DNA of 64,000 bases. Origin: UBA7434 sp042090785 (GTDB taxonomy: Bacteria; Pseudomonadota; Gammaproteobacteria; Pseudomonadales; UBA7434). Positions 63,861 through 64,000 of the stretch are shown piece by piece. The first letter of the stretch is position 1, and each line of letters opens with the position of its first letter. The stretch spans positions 186,001 to 250,000 of the forward strand of contig JBELIP010000002.1 in the NCBI GenBank assembly GCA_042090785.1. Reading direction: 5' to 3'. The notes beneath the pieces were generated by a model, which did no database searches, was not told where the DNA came from, and worked only from the letters and a program-made list of their open reading frames with translations. A program made the translations under genes and the position numbers.

Positions 63861-64000
63861 TTAAGATAAAACCACATCAAACTGTTCTTGTGTGTAAACA
63901 GGTTCAACCCGAAACTCAATTTGCTTGTCTAGCAATTCCTGTAAATCAGCCACGATACCAGCATCCTCATCAACTAAACGGTCGACGACAGACTGCGAAG
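63861..64000 (-). CDS. rng: Ribonuclease G, C-terminal end (5' part outside window)
   Basis: The minus strand encodes the last ~46 residues of an RNase G/CafA protein, ending YTQEQFDVVLS before the TAA at 63861-63863. The preceding LDKQIEFRVEPV segment matches the RNase G C-terminus, and the position upstream of yhdP is the conserved one. RNase G matures the 16S rRNA 5' end and degrades some mRNAs. Only the tail is visible, so catalytic residues cannot be checked. Confidence 0.85.
   Translation of the reverse strand, partial: SQSVVDRLVDEDAGIVADLQELLDKQIEFRVEPVYTQEQFDVVLS

Noticed and set aside
1..64000. tRNA or rRNA genes, insertion sequences, prophage
   Set aside because: No cloverleaf-like sequences, transposase or integrase frames, or terminal inverted repeats with target duplications were seen in either strand.

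Overview
The window looks like a core chromosomal segment of a marine-type gammaproteobacterium near the Pseudomonadales/Cellvibrionales. Several gene orders resemble Pseudomonas: rapZ-ptsO near mgtE and darP, metG next to rsx/rnf, a long DNA polymerase III psi-like gene next to rimI, and rplU-rpmA-obgE-proB. LeuA is the long type, fabA-fabB are adjacent, and there is an XrtA/PEP-CTERM-type (TIGR03013-like) exopolysaccharide glycosyltransferase. Base composition is moderate, with AT-rich intergenic DNA. I see no tRNA, rRNA, CRISPR array, insertion sequence or prophage.

Layout. 1-3.2 kb: the 3' end of rapZ, ptsO, mgtE and darP. 3.3-5.8 kb: a small membrane protein and a secreted HExxH metalloprotease with a C-terminal sorting-type tail. 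5.8-10 kb: a D-2-hydroxyacid dehydrogenase, a glutamate-synthase-like FMN protein, and a DUF6231-like gene abutting arfB. 10.4-23.9 kb: the TCA block. sucD, sucC, lpd, sucB, sucA, sdhB and sdhA are on the minus strand; gltA, sdhC and sdhD are divergent on the plus strand. 24-33.5 kb: a small conserved-looking gene, a GlpD-like oxidoreductase, metG and rsxABCDGE. 33.5-40.5 kb: a lipoprotein, an acidic hypothetical, rimI, a psi-like gene, leuA, a divergent Lrp-type regulator, ispB and a lipoprotein. 40.6-47.8 kb: an exopolysaccharide glycosyltransferase with a tiny lipoprotein, then pgi, phosphomannomutase, galU and manC, which supply GDP-mannose and UDP-glucose. 48-51.6 kb: fabA, fabB and an outer-membrane beta-barrel. 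51.6-57.4 kb: moeA, moaB, rpsT, rplU, rpmA, obgE and proB. 57.5-64 kb: a YdjM-type membrane protein, an MscS channel, yhdP and the 3' end of rng.

The most unusual signal is in succinate dehydrogenase. sdhCD are not with sdhAB but lie behind gltA. Both axial heme ligands known from E. coli SQR (SdhC His84, SdhD His71) are replaced (Tyr82 and Asn61 here), and SdhD has no histidine at all, while the quinone-site residues are kept. This predicts a heme-free complex II built on a C/D anchor normally seen with heme b.

The second theme is a set of short, degenerate non-coding tandem arrays with a period of 12-15 bp (one of 22 bp) beside at least seven genes. One of them runs into a start codon. Start codons were moved from the longest possible reading frame where a ribosome binding site or family alignment decided it (3342, 29120, 37930, 38784, 46260, 48144, 23548).
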